Source of the DNA: JALYOC01 sp036675345
GTDB lineage: Bacteria; Myxococcota; Myxococcia; Myxococcales; Myxococcaceae
Direction of reading: 5' to 3'
DNA length: 64,000 nt
Assembly: GCA_036675345.1 (NCBI GenBank)
Contig: JAKFFE010000007.1
Location: 1-64,000 of the forward strand
The notes beneath the pieces are model-generated. The model ran no database searches and had not been told where the DNA came from. It saw only the letters and a list, made by a program, of their open reading frames with translations. Numbering within the stretch: the first letter of the stretch is position 1; each line of letters begins with the position of its first letter. The position numbers were made by a program, and so were the translations under genes. Shown one piece after another: positions 5,961 to 14,832 of the stretch.

Positions 5961-8447
5961 ATGAACGAGCGGTACGAACCGAAGTCCATTGAGACGAAGT
6001 GGCAGGACCGTTGGGAGCAGGCGGGCGTGTACCGGGCCAATCGCCGCCCCCAGGCACCCAAGAAGTACATCCTGGAGATGCTGCCGTACCCCAGCGGCAA
6101 GATGCACATGGGGCACGTGCGCAACTACCTGCTGGGCGACGTCTACGCCCGCTTCTTCCAGATGCAGGGCTTCGATGTGCTGCACCCGATGGGGTGGGAC
6201 TCCTTCGGGCTGCCGGCGGAGAACGCGGCGATCAAGGACGGGGTCCACCCCGCGGTGCGCACCGCCGAGAACATCGCCTCCTTCGTGAAGGAGATCCGCT
6301 CGCTGGGCTACTCCTACGACTGGACCCGGGAGATCAGTACTTCTGATCCCCGCTACTACCGCTGGAACCAGTGGTTCTTCCTCAAGATGCTGGAGCGCGG
6401 GCTGGTCTACCGCCGCTTCTCCAAGGTGAACTGGTGCACCGGCTGCATGACGGTGATCGCCAACGAGCAGGTCAAAGACGGGGTCTGCGAACGCTGTGAG
6501 TCGCAGGTGCTGGACAAGGAGATGCCGGAGTGGGCGTTCCGGATCACCCGCTACTCCGACGCGCTGCTGGAGGGGCTGGACACCCTCACCCAGTGGCCGG
6601 ACCGGATCACCTCCATGCAGCGCAACTGGATCGGCCGCTCCGAGGGCGCGGAGGCCGAGTTCGCGCTGAAGGGTTCGGACCAGAAGATCCGGATCTTCAC
6701 CACCCGCATCGACACCATCTTTGGCTGCACCTATGTGGTGCTGGCCCCGGACCACAAGCTGGTCCAGAGGATCACCACCCCCGACCGGCGCGCGGAGGTG
6801 CAGGCGTTCGCCACCCGCATGGCGGCGATGGGCAAGGAGGATCGCACCGCGGAGGGCGCCACCAAGGAGGGGGCGTTCACCGGCGCGTATGCGGTCAACC
6901 CCTTCACCGGCCAGGACGTGCCGGTGTGGGTGGCCAACTTCGTGCTCGCCGACTACGGCACCGGCGCGGTGATGAGCGTTCCGGCCCATGACCAGCGGGA
7001 CTTCGAGTTCGCCCGGAAGTACTCGCTGCCGCTGCGGCCGGTGATCCAGCCCGAGGGCAAGGATCCGTTGCCCCAGCCGCTGGAGGCCGCGTTCACCGAA
7101 GAGGGGGTCCTGGCCGACTCGGGTGCGTTCTCCGGCAAGCGGTCCGCCGAGGCGCGCCGGGAGATGGCCGCCTGGCTGGAGAAGGAAGGGAAGGGGAAGG
7201 CGACCATCACCTTCCGGCAGCGCGACTGGGGCTTCTCCCGCCAGCGCTACTGGGGCACCCCGATCCCGATCGTCTACTGCGAGAAGTGCGATCCCCAGCG
7301 CCAGGGGATCCCGGTCCCCGAAGACCAGCTGCCGGTGAGGCTGCCGGAGATCGACACCCAGGCGGTGCTCACCGGAAAGGGCGAGCCCCCGCTGGCCAAG
7401 GTGGCCTCCTTCGTCAACACCACCTGCCCCCGCTGTGGGGGACCGGCCCGTCGCGAGACGGAGACGATGGACACCTTCGTCGACTCCTGCTGGTACTTCG
7501 CGCGCTACCTCTCGCCGGACTACGACCAGGCGCCGGTGGACCCCGCGCAGGCCAAGCGCTGGCTGCCGGTGGACGTCTACGTGGGCGGCCCCGAGCACGC
7601 GGTGATGCACCTGCTGTACTTCCGCTTCTGGACCCGGGTGATGAAGGAGCTGGGGCTCTCCCCGGTGGATGAACCGGTCACCCGGCTGGTCACCCAGGGG
7701 ATCGTCAACGGCCCCGACGGACGCAAGATGTCCAAGCGCTGGGGCAACGTGGTGGCCCCGGCCTCCATCGTCGGTCGCTTCGGCGCGGACACCGCCCGGG
7801 TGTACGTGCTGTTCGCCGGGCCGCCGGAGCGGGACTTCGACTGGTCCGACGAACAGGTGGAGGGTGCCCACCGCTTCCTCAAGCGGGTGTGGGTCCTGGC
7901 CGCCACCCACCGGGAGGTGGCCGGCGCCACCCATGCCGGCCCCTACGAGGGCAAGGCGCTGGAGATCCGCAAGGCCGCGCACAAGGCGGTCAAGCGGGTC
8001 ACCGAGGCGATTGATCGGCTGTCCTACAACACCGCCATCGCCGGGATCATGGAGTTCCTCAACTCCCTCTACGCGGCGGAGAAGCTGGAGACGCCGGCGG
8101 AGCGCGCGGCGATGGCGGAGGCGATCCGGATCCTGTCGCTGATCCTCACCCCGTTCGCCCCGCACATCACCGAGGAGATCGCCTCCGAGTACGGCGAGCA
8201 GAAGCTGCTGGCCGAGGCGGAGTGGCCGACGTTCGATCCCGCCCTGGTGGTGGACGACATGTTGCCCTACGCGGTGCAGGTAAACGGCAAGCTGCGCGCG
8301 GAGCTGAAGGTCCCCGCCGCGTCGACCGAGGCGGAGATCCGGGCGCTGGCCGAGGCCGACGAGCGGGTCAAGGCGGCGATGGCCGACAAGCAGCTGCGCA
8401 AGGTGGTGTTCGTCCCCAAGCGGCTGATCAACTTCGTCGTGGGCTAA
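5961..8447 (+). CDS. leuS: leucyl-tRNA synthetase
   Basis: This is an 828-residue class I synthetase. The HIGH-type motif is HMGH within PYPSGKMHMGHVRNY near residue 40. The editing (CP1) domain occupies roughly 220-410. The KMSKS-type loop is KMSKRWGN near 590. The C-terminal anticodon and tail domain ends in LRKVVFVPKRLINFVVG, as in bacterial LeuRS. Length is typical. Downstream come a zinc-ribbon protein and lptE, an arrangement seen around leuS in many proteobacteria. Confidence 0.97.
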   Translation: MNERYEPKSIETKWQDRWEQAGVYRANRRPQAPKKYILEMLPYPSGKMHMGHVRNYLLGDVYARFFQMQGFDVLHPMGWDSFGLPAENAAIKDGVHPAVRTAENIASFVKEIRSLGYSYDWTREISTSDPRYYRWNQWFFLKMLERGLVYRRFSKVNWCTGCMTVIANEQVKDGVCERCESQVLDKEMPEWAFRITRYSDALLEGLDTLTQWPDRITSMQRNWIGRSEGAEAEFALKGSDQKIRIFTTRIDTIFGCTYVVLAPDHKLVQRITTPDRRAEVQAFATRMAAMGKEDRTAEGATKEGAFTGAYAVNPFTGQDVPVWVANFVLADYGTGAVMSVPAHDQRDFEFARKYSLPLRPVIQPEGKDPLPQPLEAAFTEEGVLADSGAFSGKRSAEARREMAAWLEKEGKGKATITFRQRDWGFSRQRYWGTPIPIVYCEKCDPQRQGIPVPEDQLPVRLPEIDTQAVLTGKGEPPLAKVASFVNTTCPRCGGPARRETETMDTFVDSCWYFARYLSPDYDQAPVDPAQAKRWLPVDVYVGGPEHAVMHLLYFRFWTRVMKELGLSPVDEPVTRLVTQGIVNGPDGRKMSKRWGNVVAPASIVGRFGADTARVYVLFAGPPERDFDWSDEQVEGAHRFLKRVWVLAATHREVAGATHAGPYEGKALEIRKAAHKAVKRVTEAIDRLSYNTAIAGIMEFLNSLYAAEKLETPAERAAMAEAIRILSLILTPFAPHITEEIASEYGEQKLLAEAEWPTFDPALVVDDMLPYAVQVNGKLRAELKVPAASTEAEIRALAEADERVKAAMADKQLRKVVFVPKRLINFVVG

Positions 8448-8479
8448 GGCGCCCCCCGGTGCCCACCGTCGAGCTGTTG

Positions 8480-9007
8480 ATGTGCCCCTCCTGCGGTCAT
8501 CCGCAGGAGTTCTCCGCGCACTGCGTGGCCTGTGGGGCGGCGCTGCCCCCGCCGGTCTCCGCCACCCGGTCCCTCAACCGGCCCGCCCCGGAGGCCCCGG
8601 TGTCGCTGACCCTGGCCGGGCGCACCCTCACCCTCCAGCAGGATCGCCTCTCGGTGGGGAACGCCCCGGCCCGGACCCTGGCCCTCTCCGAGCTGCGCTC
8701 GGTCCAGCTCTCCTCCGGGAGGGCGTGGGAGGGACTGAAAATCGCGCCTCTTTTCGCGGTGGCCCTGGCCTTGGGGCATTCTCCGCTGCTGCGCATGACC
8801 TTCGGCCTGCTGCTGGTGCTCTCCCTGATCTTCACCGCGACCTACCGGCGTTACCGCTGCCGGATCCTCACCCTGGATCCCCGGCTGCCGCTCCTCTCCC
8901 TGGGGACCCTGGCCCGGCGGGGCTCGGCGGACGATCAGCGGCTGCAGCGGGGGTTCGACCAGCTGGGGGCCGGGCTGACCGCGCGCGGGGTGGAGGTGGG
9001 GTCGTGA
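8480..9007 (+). CDS. zinc-ribbon membrane protein of unknown function
   Basis: The protein has about 175 residues. It begins with a zinc ribbon (MCPSCG ... CVACG), has a beta-rich segment that resembles a short PH-like domain (VSLTLAGRTLTLQQDRL), a hydrophobic pair of helices near 95-125 (APLFAVALALGH, FGLLLVLSLIFTATY), and a basic cytoplasmic tail. The start could be GTG 8459 (182 residues) or ATG 8480; I prefer the ATG because the ribbon begins there. It sits between leuS and lptE and overlaps lptE by GTGA, so it may share an operon with envelope assembly. I do not recognise the family. Confidence 0.6.
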   Translation: MCPSCGHPQEFSAHCVACGAALPPPVSATRSLNRPAPEAPVSLTLAGRTLTLQQDRLSVGNAPARTLALSELRSVQLSSGRAWEGLKIAPLFAVALALGHSPLLRMTFGLLLVLSLIFTATYRRYRCRILTLDPRLPLLSLGTLARRGSADDQRLQRGFDQLGAGLTARGVEVGS

Positions 9008-9498
9008 TTCGCCCTTTGCTGCTGCTGTCGCTGCTGGCCTCCTCCTGCGGGTACCGGTTCACCGCCGGGGGCGCGGCGCTCCCCCAGGGCGTCCGGAAGG
9101 TCTGCGCGCCGCTGTACGTCAACCGCACCGCCGAGGCCGGGCTGGAGCTGGTGTTCACCGAGTCGCTGCGCGCCCACCTGATCCGGGCCGGAACCCTGGG
9201 CAGCGACTGCCAGGCGAAGCTGAACGGAGAGGTGGCGGCGGTGTGGGGTGGCCCCACCGTGATCACCAACCGCGGGGTGCTGGCCAGCTACCGGATCTTC
9301 GCCCGGGTCCAGCTGCGGCTGACCCAGGACGACAAGCTGCTGGCGCAGACCGAGGTCACCGGCTGGGAGGACTACCTCCCCTCCGCCGAGACCCAGCAGG
9401 ACGTGTTGCGGGTGGAGGCCAACCGCCAGGCCGCGCTCCGGAGACTGTCGGATGCGCTGGCTCGCGAGGCATACGAAAAGCTCACCACCGCCTGGTAG
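9004..9498 (+). CDS. lptE: LPS-assembly lipoprotein LptE
   Basis: This is a 164-residue lipoprotein with a short signal peptide and a lipobox LLASSC, cleaved before Cys16. GYRF follows directly, as is common in LptE. The body is a small alpha/beta domain (VCAPLYVNRTAEAGLELVFTESL). It should sit in the outer membrane as the plug of LptD and guide LPS to the surface. The GTG start overlaps the previous stop (GTGA). The position behind leuS supports the call, but holA, which often follows lptE, is absent; an inverted rpsT is next. Confidence 0.8.
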   Translation: MIRPLLLLSLLASSCGYRFTAGGAALPQGVRKVCAPLYVNRTAEAGLELVFTESLRAHLIRAGTLGSDCQAKLNGEVAAVWGGPTVITNRGVLASYRIFARVQLRLTQDDKLLAQTEVTGWEDYLPSAETQQDVLRVEANRQAALRRLSDALAREAYEKLTTAW

Positions 9499-9517
9499 GG
9501 CAGGTGATGAGCTTTCG
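9474..9517. terminator. bidirectional terminator overlapping the lptE 3' end
   Basis: Left arm 9474-9489 and right arm 9503-9517 pair over 15 bp with one bulge and one mismatch. The right arm is followed by TTT on the plus strand; on the minus strand the stem ends in CTTTTCG. It lies between convergent lptE and rpsT and its left arm is the last coding stretch of lptE. Confidence 0.65.
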
Positions 9518-9537
9518 TTTCACCGCCAGGGCTGAAA

Positions 9538-9804
9538 CTACGCCTTGGGAGCGGCGACAGCCTTCGCCAGGCGCGAGATGCGGCGCGAGGCGTTCTTGGC
9601 GTGCAGGACGCCCTTGCTGGCCGCCTTGTTGATGGTGCGGCTGGCCTCGACGAGCGCCTCCTTGGCCTTCGCCGGGTCCTTGGTGGCAATCGCCTCCCGG
9701 GCCTTCTTCACCGCGTTCTTCACGGTGGTGCGAACGGCAACATTCCGGGCGCGACGCTTCTGCGCCTGACGGTTCCTCTTCTCTGCGGACTTCGTGTTGG
9801 CCAC
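9538..9804 (-). CDS. rpsT: 30S ribosomal protein S20
   Basis: This is an 88-residue basic protein. It starts MANTKSAEKRNRQAQKRRARN, the S20 hallmark, followed by two further helices rich in Lys, Arg and Ala. It binds 16S rRNA during small-subunit assembly. The start codon is GTG, which is a known oddity of rpsT in other bacteria and can limit its translation. A good promoter lies 44 bp upstream. Confidence 0.97.
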   Translation of the reverse strand: MANTKSAEKRNRQAQKRRARNVAVRTTVKNAVKKAREAIATKDPAKAKEALVEASRTINKAASKGVLHAKNASRRISRLAKAVAAPKA

Positions 9805-9847
9805 GGTGGCCTCTCTTTTGAATCGGAAATCTGAAAAAGGGGTCGGC

Positions 9848-9876
9848 TACCTACAGCGCCCCTGGCGACAGGTCAA
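9848..9876 (-). promoter_or_regulatory. rpsT promoter
   Basis: On the minus strand TTGACC (9871-9876), a 17-bp spacer and TAGGTA (9848-9853). The leader would be about 36 nt. This is one of a group of TTGNNN-17-TAGGNN promoters in the window. Confidence 0.65.
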
Positions 9877-9901
9877 GGCTGGCAATGCATTCGTGAGCAT
9901 C

Positions 9902-10063
9902 TGTGGAGAAGGACTGCCTCCGAAGCGTCTAACCGCGCGCTGCACAGCGGGAATCCGGCCGTGCGGAAACACGCAGCATGCGGTGTTTTTCGTCACCCTT
10001 CCGAGACAAACCCACAGCTCTCCACAGAGTTGTCCCCACCTTGGCCACAATCGCTGTGGAAAG
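9902..10063. other. cluster of DnaA-box-like 9-mers
   Basis: Five 9-mers resemble TTATCCACA or its complement: TGTGGAGAA at 9902 (one mismatch), the complement of TGTGGAGAG at 10018, TTGTCCCCA at 10030, TTGGCCACA at 10041 and TGTGGAAAG at 10055 (two mismatches each). They lie in the 267-bp gap between mazG and rpsT. No AT-rich unwinding region is obvious, so an origin is not claimed. Confidence 0.35.
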
Positions 10064-10071
10064 GGGGACGA

Positions 10072-11238
10072 TCACGGCAACCGGTAGCGCCAGCGGATCC
10101 CTCCGGGGTCGGTGAAGGAGACTCCGAAGGCGCCTGCCTCCTCGGCTGCAGTCGCCCCCAGGAAGGCCGCCAGCGCCTCCACGGTGGTGCGCGAGGGGGC
10201 CTCCAGCTCCAGGGCCACCGCGGGCGCCACTCCCTCCGCAGAGGGGACGAACACCAGCTCCAGCGTCCGGTCGGTGTACGTCAGCCCGCCCGCGCCCCGG
10301 ACCGCCGTCCAGCCAATCCGGGGGGCGAGCGCATCCCAGAATTCCTGCTGGGCGTCGGCGCGGACGATGGGAAGCCGCAGCCGGAAAAGCGCGGCCCGCG
10401 GAAGCTCCCGCGGCGGGGGCAGGCGCTTCTCCTCCGCCTTGGCCTCGTTCCACAGCGCGTCCATCGTCTCCAGGGAGGCGCCGCCGAAGGGGACGCCCTG
10501 CTCACGCAGCCGGGTCTCCATCCGCTGGAAGCGCAGGGTGAAGCGGCGGTTGGCCTGCCTCAGCGCGTCCTCCGGCGGGGTGTTGATGAACCGGGAGAGG
10601 TTGGCCAGGGAGAACAGCACGTCCCCCAGCTCGTGCTCCAGATGATCGCGGTTGCCGCTGACGATCGCCTCGTCCAACTCGCGCAGCTCCTCGTCCAGCT
10701 TGGCGCGCACCCCGGCCAGGTCCGGCCAGTCGAAGCCGATTCGGGACGCCTTCTCGGTCAGCCGCTCGGCCCGGAGTAGCCCGGGGGCGGCGCTGGGCAC
10801 CCCGTCCAGGACCGAACCCTCATGGCCGTGCTTCTTCTTCTTCTCCGCCGCCTTGAGCTTGGCCCAGTTGTCCAGCACCTCCTCCGCGCCGGACAGGCTG
10901 CCCTTGGCGTCGCCGAACACGTGCGGGTGGCGGCTTTCGATCTTGTCGCTGATCGCCTGACAGACCGAGGCCATGGAGAACTCGCCCAGCTCGTTCGCCA
11001 GCTGGGCATGGAACACGATCTGGAACAGCAGGTCGCCCAGCTCCTCGCAAAACGGTCTCCAGGCGCCGCCGTAGGCCACCTTGTCCATCTCGTCGAGCAC
11101 CTCGAAGGCCTCCTCCAGCAGATAGGGCCGCAGGGACCGCAGATCCTGGGCGCGGTCCCAGGGGCAGCCCCCCTCGGCCCGCAGCCGCGCCATGATCCCC
11201 ACCAGCCGCTCCAGCTGTGCACCCACGTTCGCTGACAT
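10072..11238 (-). CDS. mazG: MazG nucleotide pyrophosphohydrolase fused to a VOC-like domain
   Basis: The protein has 388 residues. Residues 1-270 are a double MazG: GGCPWDRAQDLRSL, a metal-binding EEAFEVLDEMD, LGDLLFQIVFHA, and a second copy with EELRELDEA and HELGDVLFSLANL. It should hydrolyse non-canonical or stress-related NTPs to NMP and pyrophosphate. Residues 285-388 are extra relative to MazG of E. coli (about 263 residues). They read like a glyoxalase/bleomycin-resistance (VOC) module: RLPIVRADAQQEFWDALAP ... LELEAPS ... VSFTDPGGIRWRYRLP. The frame is continuous and codon use does not change across the joint. The start ATG is 97 bp from the divergent TPR gene. Confidence 0.85.
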   Translation of the reverse strand: MSANVGAQLERLVGIMARLRAEGGCPWDRAQDLRSLRPYLLEEAFEVLDEMDKVAYGGAWRPFCEELGDLLFQIVFHAQLANELGEFSMASVCQAISDKIESRHPHVFGDAKGSLSGAEEVLDNWAKLKAAEKKKKHGHEGSVLDGVPSAAPGLLRAERLTEKASRIGFDWPDLAGVRAKLDEELRELDEAIVSGNRDHLEHELGDVLFSLANLSRFINTPPEDALRQANRRFTLRFQRMETRLREQGVPFGGASLETMDALWNEAKAEEKRLPPPRELPRAALFRLRLPIVRADAQQEFWDALAPRIGWTAVRGAGGLTYTDRTLELVFVPSAEGVAPAVALELEAPSRTTVEALAAFLGATAAEEAGAFGVSFTDPGGIRWRYRLP

Positions 11239-11294
11239 GGCGCCCGATTAGCATGCCCCGCCGACCAGGCGTGCTGCCGAGCGTGTCGGGTTGC

Positions 11295-11323
11295 TTGGGG
11301 GCAGAGAGGGGGTGGCCTATCAT
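11295..11323 (+). promoter_or_regulatory. putative promoter of the TPR gene
   Basis: TTGGGG (11295-11300), 17-bp spacer, TATCAT (11318-11323). The -10 ends 12 nt before ATG 11336, which supports that start over a longer frame beginning at 11291. Confidence 0.45.
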
Positions 11324-11335
11324 CCCCTCCCGGAA

Positions 11336-13489
11336 ATGCGCCTCGCTCGACTTCGCTGCCTGCCCCTCGCGCTCCTCCTGCTGGGGAGCACTCCTGCGTT
11401 CGCGCAGATCGACCGGGCCCCCCAGCCCATCGACCTGGAACCCAACAGCGGGTCCTACGAGGAGGAGGCGGAGCAGCCGGAGGAGGAGGTGATCCGCCAG
11501 GAGGTCCCCGCCCGCCCGGTGCGCGCCTCCCCGCCGGTTCCCGAAGTCCGGCCGGCCGCCTCCACGCCGCTCCGGACGCCGGCGGGCCCGGTGAAGGCCG
11601 CGGAGAAGACCCCGGCCGCGCCGGCTCCGGTGGTGGCCGCGCGGGTTCCCCCCAAGCCGATCCTGCTGCCCACCAGCTCGGATGCGACCCTGCTGGCCAC
11701 CTGGGAGCGGTGGCGCAAGGCGTGGACGGATCTGGATCTGAAGACTGCGGAGACCGCCCAGGAGGAGCTGATCACCCTCAAGGAGGATCTGGGGGTCGAG
11801 GATCTGGAGACCTTCTCCTTCGCCTTTGCCCGCGCCTCGGAGGTCAAGCTGCTGGCCAACGACCCGCTGGCCTCCCTATCGCTGGCGCAGGCCGCGGTGA
11901 AGCTGGCGCCGGATCTTCCCAGCTCGCATCTGGCGCTGGCGCGGTCCCAGTTCGCGGTGGATGCCGCCGCCTTCGGTGAGTACGTCGGGTCGGTCCAGAA
12001 CGGGTTGGCCGCGATGCTGCGGGATCCCCGCTACCGGCGCCCGGTGCTGGCGGATCTGGCCTCGGCGGTGATCTTCGCCCTGCTGGCCACCGCCCTGACC
12101 GTGACCTTGGTGCTGTTCCTGCGCAAGGTCCGTTACTTCCTGCACGACTTCCACCACCTGTTTCCCCGGTCCGCCGCCCGCTGGCAGTCGCTGGCGATCG
12201 CCGGGCTGCTGCTGTCCTTGCCGATCGTGTTCCGGCTGGGGCTGACCCCGATCCTGCTGGTGCTGTTCGCCGCGGTGGTGCTGTACCTCTCGGTGGTCGA
12301 GCGGATCGTGGCCGCGGCCCTGATCGCCCTGCTGGGGGTGCTGCCCCTGTTGGCCGGGGTGGCGGTGGAGCAGACCGCGTTTGCCGGCACGGTGGCCGAG
12401 GATCTCCAGCGGCTGGAGCGGGGCGGAGACGCCGCGGAGGAGGCGGCGGCGCGGCTGACCCATCGCCACCTCAAGGAGCAGCCCGTCTTCCCCGAGCTGT
12501 TCGCCCTGGCCCGCTATGAGCTGCGGCGCGGGAAGCTGGACGCGGCGGTGACCCACTTCAAGGCGGCGGCCGCCCTGCGCACCAACGACGCGCGGCTGCT
12601 GACCAACCTGGGCAACGCGATGATGGCCCAGGGGGATCCGGAGGGCGCCGCGGAGATGTACAAGTCGGCGACCCAGGCGGATCCCACCCTGGCCGCGCCG
12701 CTGTACAACATCTCCCGGCTCTACAACCGGCGCGCCGCCACCGCCCCCGACGAACAGGTGGGCGGCGAGTTGGACAAGGCGCTGACCGCGATCACCACCG
12801 CGCAGAAGCTGGACGCGTCCCTGCTGACCCGCAAGGAGCCGCCGGAGGAGAACCTGCTTCACAACCGGCTGCTGATCAGCCCGCCGCTGCCGACCGCGGA
12901 GCTGGCCTCGCTGGCGGTCAGCCCGGAGCGCGGAGACCGGGTCCGGGCCCAGCTGGCGTTGGCGTTGGTGGGGACCGCCGCGGATCCGGTGGCCAGCGTG
13001 TATCCGGCGCTGGCCGCGCTGCTGCTGCTGGGGCTGGGCCTCACCGCGCCGCGGCTGGGCTCCTCCCGGGCCTGCGAGAAGTGCGGTCGGGCGGTGTGCC
13101 GCCGCTGCGACCCCGAGCTGGGGATGGGCAGCCAGCTGTGCAACCAGTGCGTGAACGTGTTTGCCCGCAAGGGGGTGGTGCCGCCCCCGGTGAAGGTCCG
13201 CAAGCAGCTGGAGGTGGATCGCTACCAGGGCCGGATGAACCGCTTCTCCTATCTGTTCGGGTTGATCTGTTCGGGCGCCGGGCACCTGTTCAGCGGGCTG
13301 CCGATCCGCGGCGCGCTGTACGTGTTCTGCTTCCTGTTCCTGGTGTTCAACGTCTTCTTCCGGGTGGGGATCCTGCGCCCGCCGTTCGGGTCGCTGCCGA
13401 TGCTGATGCGGCTGGCGCCGGTCGGCGTGGCGTTCCTGCTCCTCTACCTGCTGTCCCTGCGCGGCTTGTACAAGCGCCAGACCGAGTAA
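11336..13489 (+). CDS. exported TPR membrane protein with zinc-ribbon motif
   Basis: The protein has 717 residues. A signal peptide (MRLARLRCLPLALLLLGSTPAFAQ) is followed by a Pro/Glu-rich linker, a helical region, then three or four membrane helices around 240-340. TPR-like helices follow at about 395-480 (FKAAAALRTNDARLLTNLGNAMMAQGDPEGAAEMYKSA). A further helix leads into a cysteine cluster CEKCGRAVCRRC ... CNQC, and the protein ends in at least two membrane helices. I do not recognise the family. It precedes a DUF4388 protein by 8 bp, so the two are probably co-transcribed. Confidence 0.75.
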   Translation: MRLARLRCLPLALLLLGSTPAFAQIDRAPQPIDLEPNSGSYEEEAEQPEEEVIRQEVPARPVRASPPVPEVRPAASTPLRTPAGPVKAAEKTPAAPAPVVAARVPPKPILLPTSSDATLLATWERWRKAWTDLDLKTAETAQEELITLKEDLGVEDLETFSFAFARASEVKLLANDPLASLSLAQAAVKLAPDLPSSHLALARSQFAVDAAAFGEYVGSVQNGLAAMLRDPRYRRPVLADLASAVIFALLATALTVTLVLFLRKVRYFLHDFHHLFPRSAARWQSLAIAGLLLSLPIVFRLGLTPILLVLFAAVVLYLSVVERIVAAALIALLGVLPLLAGVAVEQTAFAGTVAEDLQRLERGGDAAEEAAARLTHRHLKEQPVFPELFALARYELRRGKLDAAVTHFKAAAALRTNDARLLTNLGNAMMAQGDPEGAAEMYKSATQADPTLAAPLYNISRLYNRRAATAPDEQVGGELDKALTAITTAQKLDASLLTRKEPPEENLLHNRLLISPPLPTAELASLAVSPERGDRVRAQLALALVGTAADPVASVYPALAALLLLGLGLTAPRLGSSRACEKCGRAVCRRCDPELGMGSQLCNQCVNVFARKGVVPPPVKVRKQLEVDRYQGRMNRFSYLFGLICSGAGHLFSGLPIRGALYVFCFLFLVFNVFFRVGILRPPFGSLPMLMRLAPVGVAFLLLYLLSLRGLYKRQTE

Positions 13490-13497
13490 CCCAGGCC

Positions 13498-14703
13498 ATG
13501 GCCCTCAAAGGCACCCTCAAGGACTTCGGTATCGCCGACATCCTGCAGCTGATCGGTCAGCAGCAGAAGACCGGCATCCTCTTCCTGCGCGCCAAGGAGC
13601 AGGAGGTCCAGGTCGGCTTCAAGGACGGCAGCATCGTCAAGGCGGAGAGCACCACCCGCAAGAAGAAGGACCTGATCGGCAACATGCTGGTGCGGGCGGA
13701 GGTGATCACCGAGGCCCAGCTCAACGGCGCCCTGGACGCCCAGCGACGCACCCTCAAGCGGCTGGGGGATGTGCTGGTCACCTCCAAGATGATCACCCCC
13801 GAGCGCTTCCGGGAGATGATCCAGCTGCAGGCCACCGAGACCCTGTACCGGCTGTTCTCCTGGAAGTCCGGCACCTACGAGTTCGAGCAGGGGTCGGTGG
13901 AGGTGGAGGGGGACACCATCACCCCCTTGCGCGCCGAGTCGGTGCTGATGGAGGGCTTCCGGATCGTCGACGAGTGGCCGGTGATCAAGAAGACGATCAG
14001 CCGCTACGACATGACCTTCGAGCGGCAGAAGGACCTGCCGCCGCCCCGCGCCCAGAAGGACGCCTTCGACTCCGCGCTGGACGACGTGTTCGGCGACGCC
14101 CCGCTGGAGGGGCCGATCAAGGAGAAGAAGAAGGACGAGAACAAGGGCGAGTTCCGCTCCATCTCCGACAACGAGCGGGTGGTGTTCAACCTGGTCCGCC
14201 CGGGGCTGGACGTGCGCAAGCTGGCGGACCTCTCCTGCCTGGGCGAGTTCGAGACCTGCAAGGCGCTCTGCAACCTGGTCAATCTGGAGTACCTGCGGGC
14301 GGTGTACCCGCAAGGGAAGGCCGCCTCCCTGGATGGCTCGGCCCCGCTGCTGGAGCGGGTGGTGGGCGCGGTGGGCCGGCTGGTGGTCAGCATGGTGGTG
14401 TTGCTGGCGCTGGGGTTTGTGATCTCCCGGGTGGACTTCGAGTCGGTCAGCTTCGGCAGCAGTCCTTCGTCCGGGTATGCGGATCCGGCCACCCAGCACT
14501 TCATCTCGCGGGCGCAGGTCAGCCGGATCCAGGCGGCGTTGGAGGTGTACCGGCTGGAGAAGGGGGAGACCCCGGAGAAGCTGGAGGCGTTGGTGGAGAC
14601 CGGGCTGCTGTCCCGCGAAGACCTGCGCTACCCCTGGCGCGAGCCCTACTATTACCGCCGCGTCTCTCCGGCGAAGTTCGTGCTGCTGGCGCCGCTGCGC
14701 TGA
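13498..14703 (+). CDS. DUF4388/PATAN protein with pseudopilin-like tail
   Basis: The protein has 401 residues. The start MALKGTLKDFGIADILQLIG is the classic DUF4388 (PATAN) opening, frequent in Myxococcota regulators. A helical region with a LGDVLV-type repeat follows, then a charged linker with EKKKDENK. One membrane helix lies at about 285-310. The last 60 residues (IQAALEVYRLEKGETPEKLEALV ... PWREPYYY) resemble the C-terminal part of type II secretion pseudopilins, where a helix is followed by a DPWG-x-PY element. The function is not known; it could couple a cytoplasmic PATAN adaptor to an extracytoplasmic sensor. Confidence 0.75.
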   Translation: MALKGTLKDFGIADILQLIGQQQKTGILFLRAKEQEVQVGFKDGSIVKAESTTRKKKDLIGNMLVRAEVITEAQLNGALDAQRRTLKRLGDVLVTSKMITPERFREMIQLQATETLYRLFSWKSGTYEFEQGSVEVEGDTITPLRAESVLMEGFRIVDEWPVIKKTISRYDMTFERQKDLPPPRAQKDAFDSALDDVFGDAPLEGPIKEKKKDENKGEFRSISDNERVVFNLVRPGLDVRKLADLSCLGEFETCKALCNLVNLEYLRAVYPQGKAASLDGSAPLLERVVGAVGRLVVSMVVLLALGFVISRVDFESVSFGSSPSSGYADPATQHFISRAQVSRIQAALEVYRLEKGETPEKLEALVETGLLSREDLRYPWREPYYYRRVSPAKFVLLAPLR

Positions 14704-14832
14704 CGGCAGGGACTCGCCGCGTTAGGCTTCTGTCCGCCCGCCCAGCAGGCGAGGGGACGGGGGACCCTTGCATCCGTCGCTGCACGACGAATGGTAGGGG
14801 GGCGTCCCACACAAGCGAGGAAGAGACCACGT

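Noticed and set aside
5784..8165. Upstream part of an 1108-codon minus-strand frame
   Set aside because: Only its last 314 codons are the lyase gene. The rest is antisense to leuS, and the signal peptide marks the true start at 5783.
9499..9537. holA following lptE
   Set aside because: Only 39 bp separate lptE from the inverted rpsT, so no gene fits.
9902..10063. A replication origin
   Set aside because: Only one box is within one mismatch of consensus, there is no AT-rich segment, and no dnaA or dnaN is in the window. Kept as a box-like cluster only.
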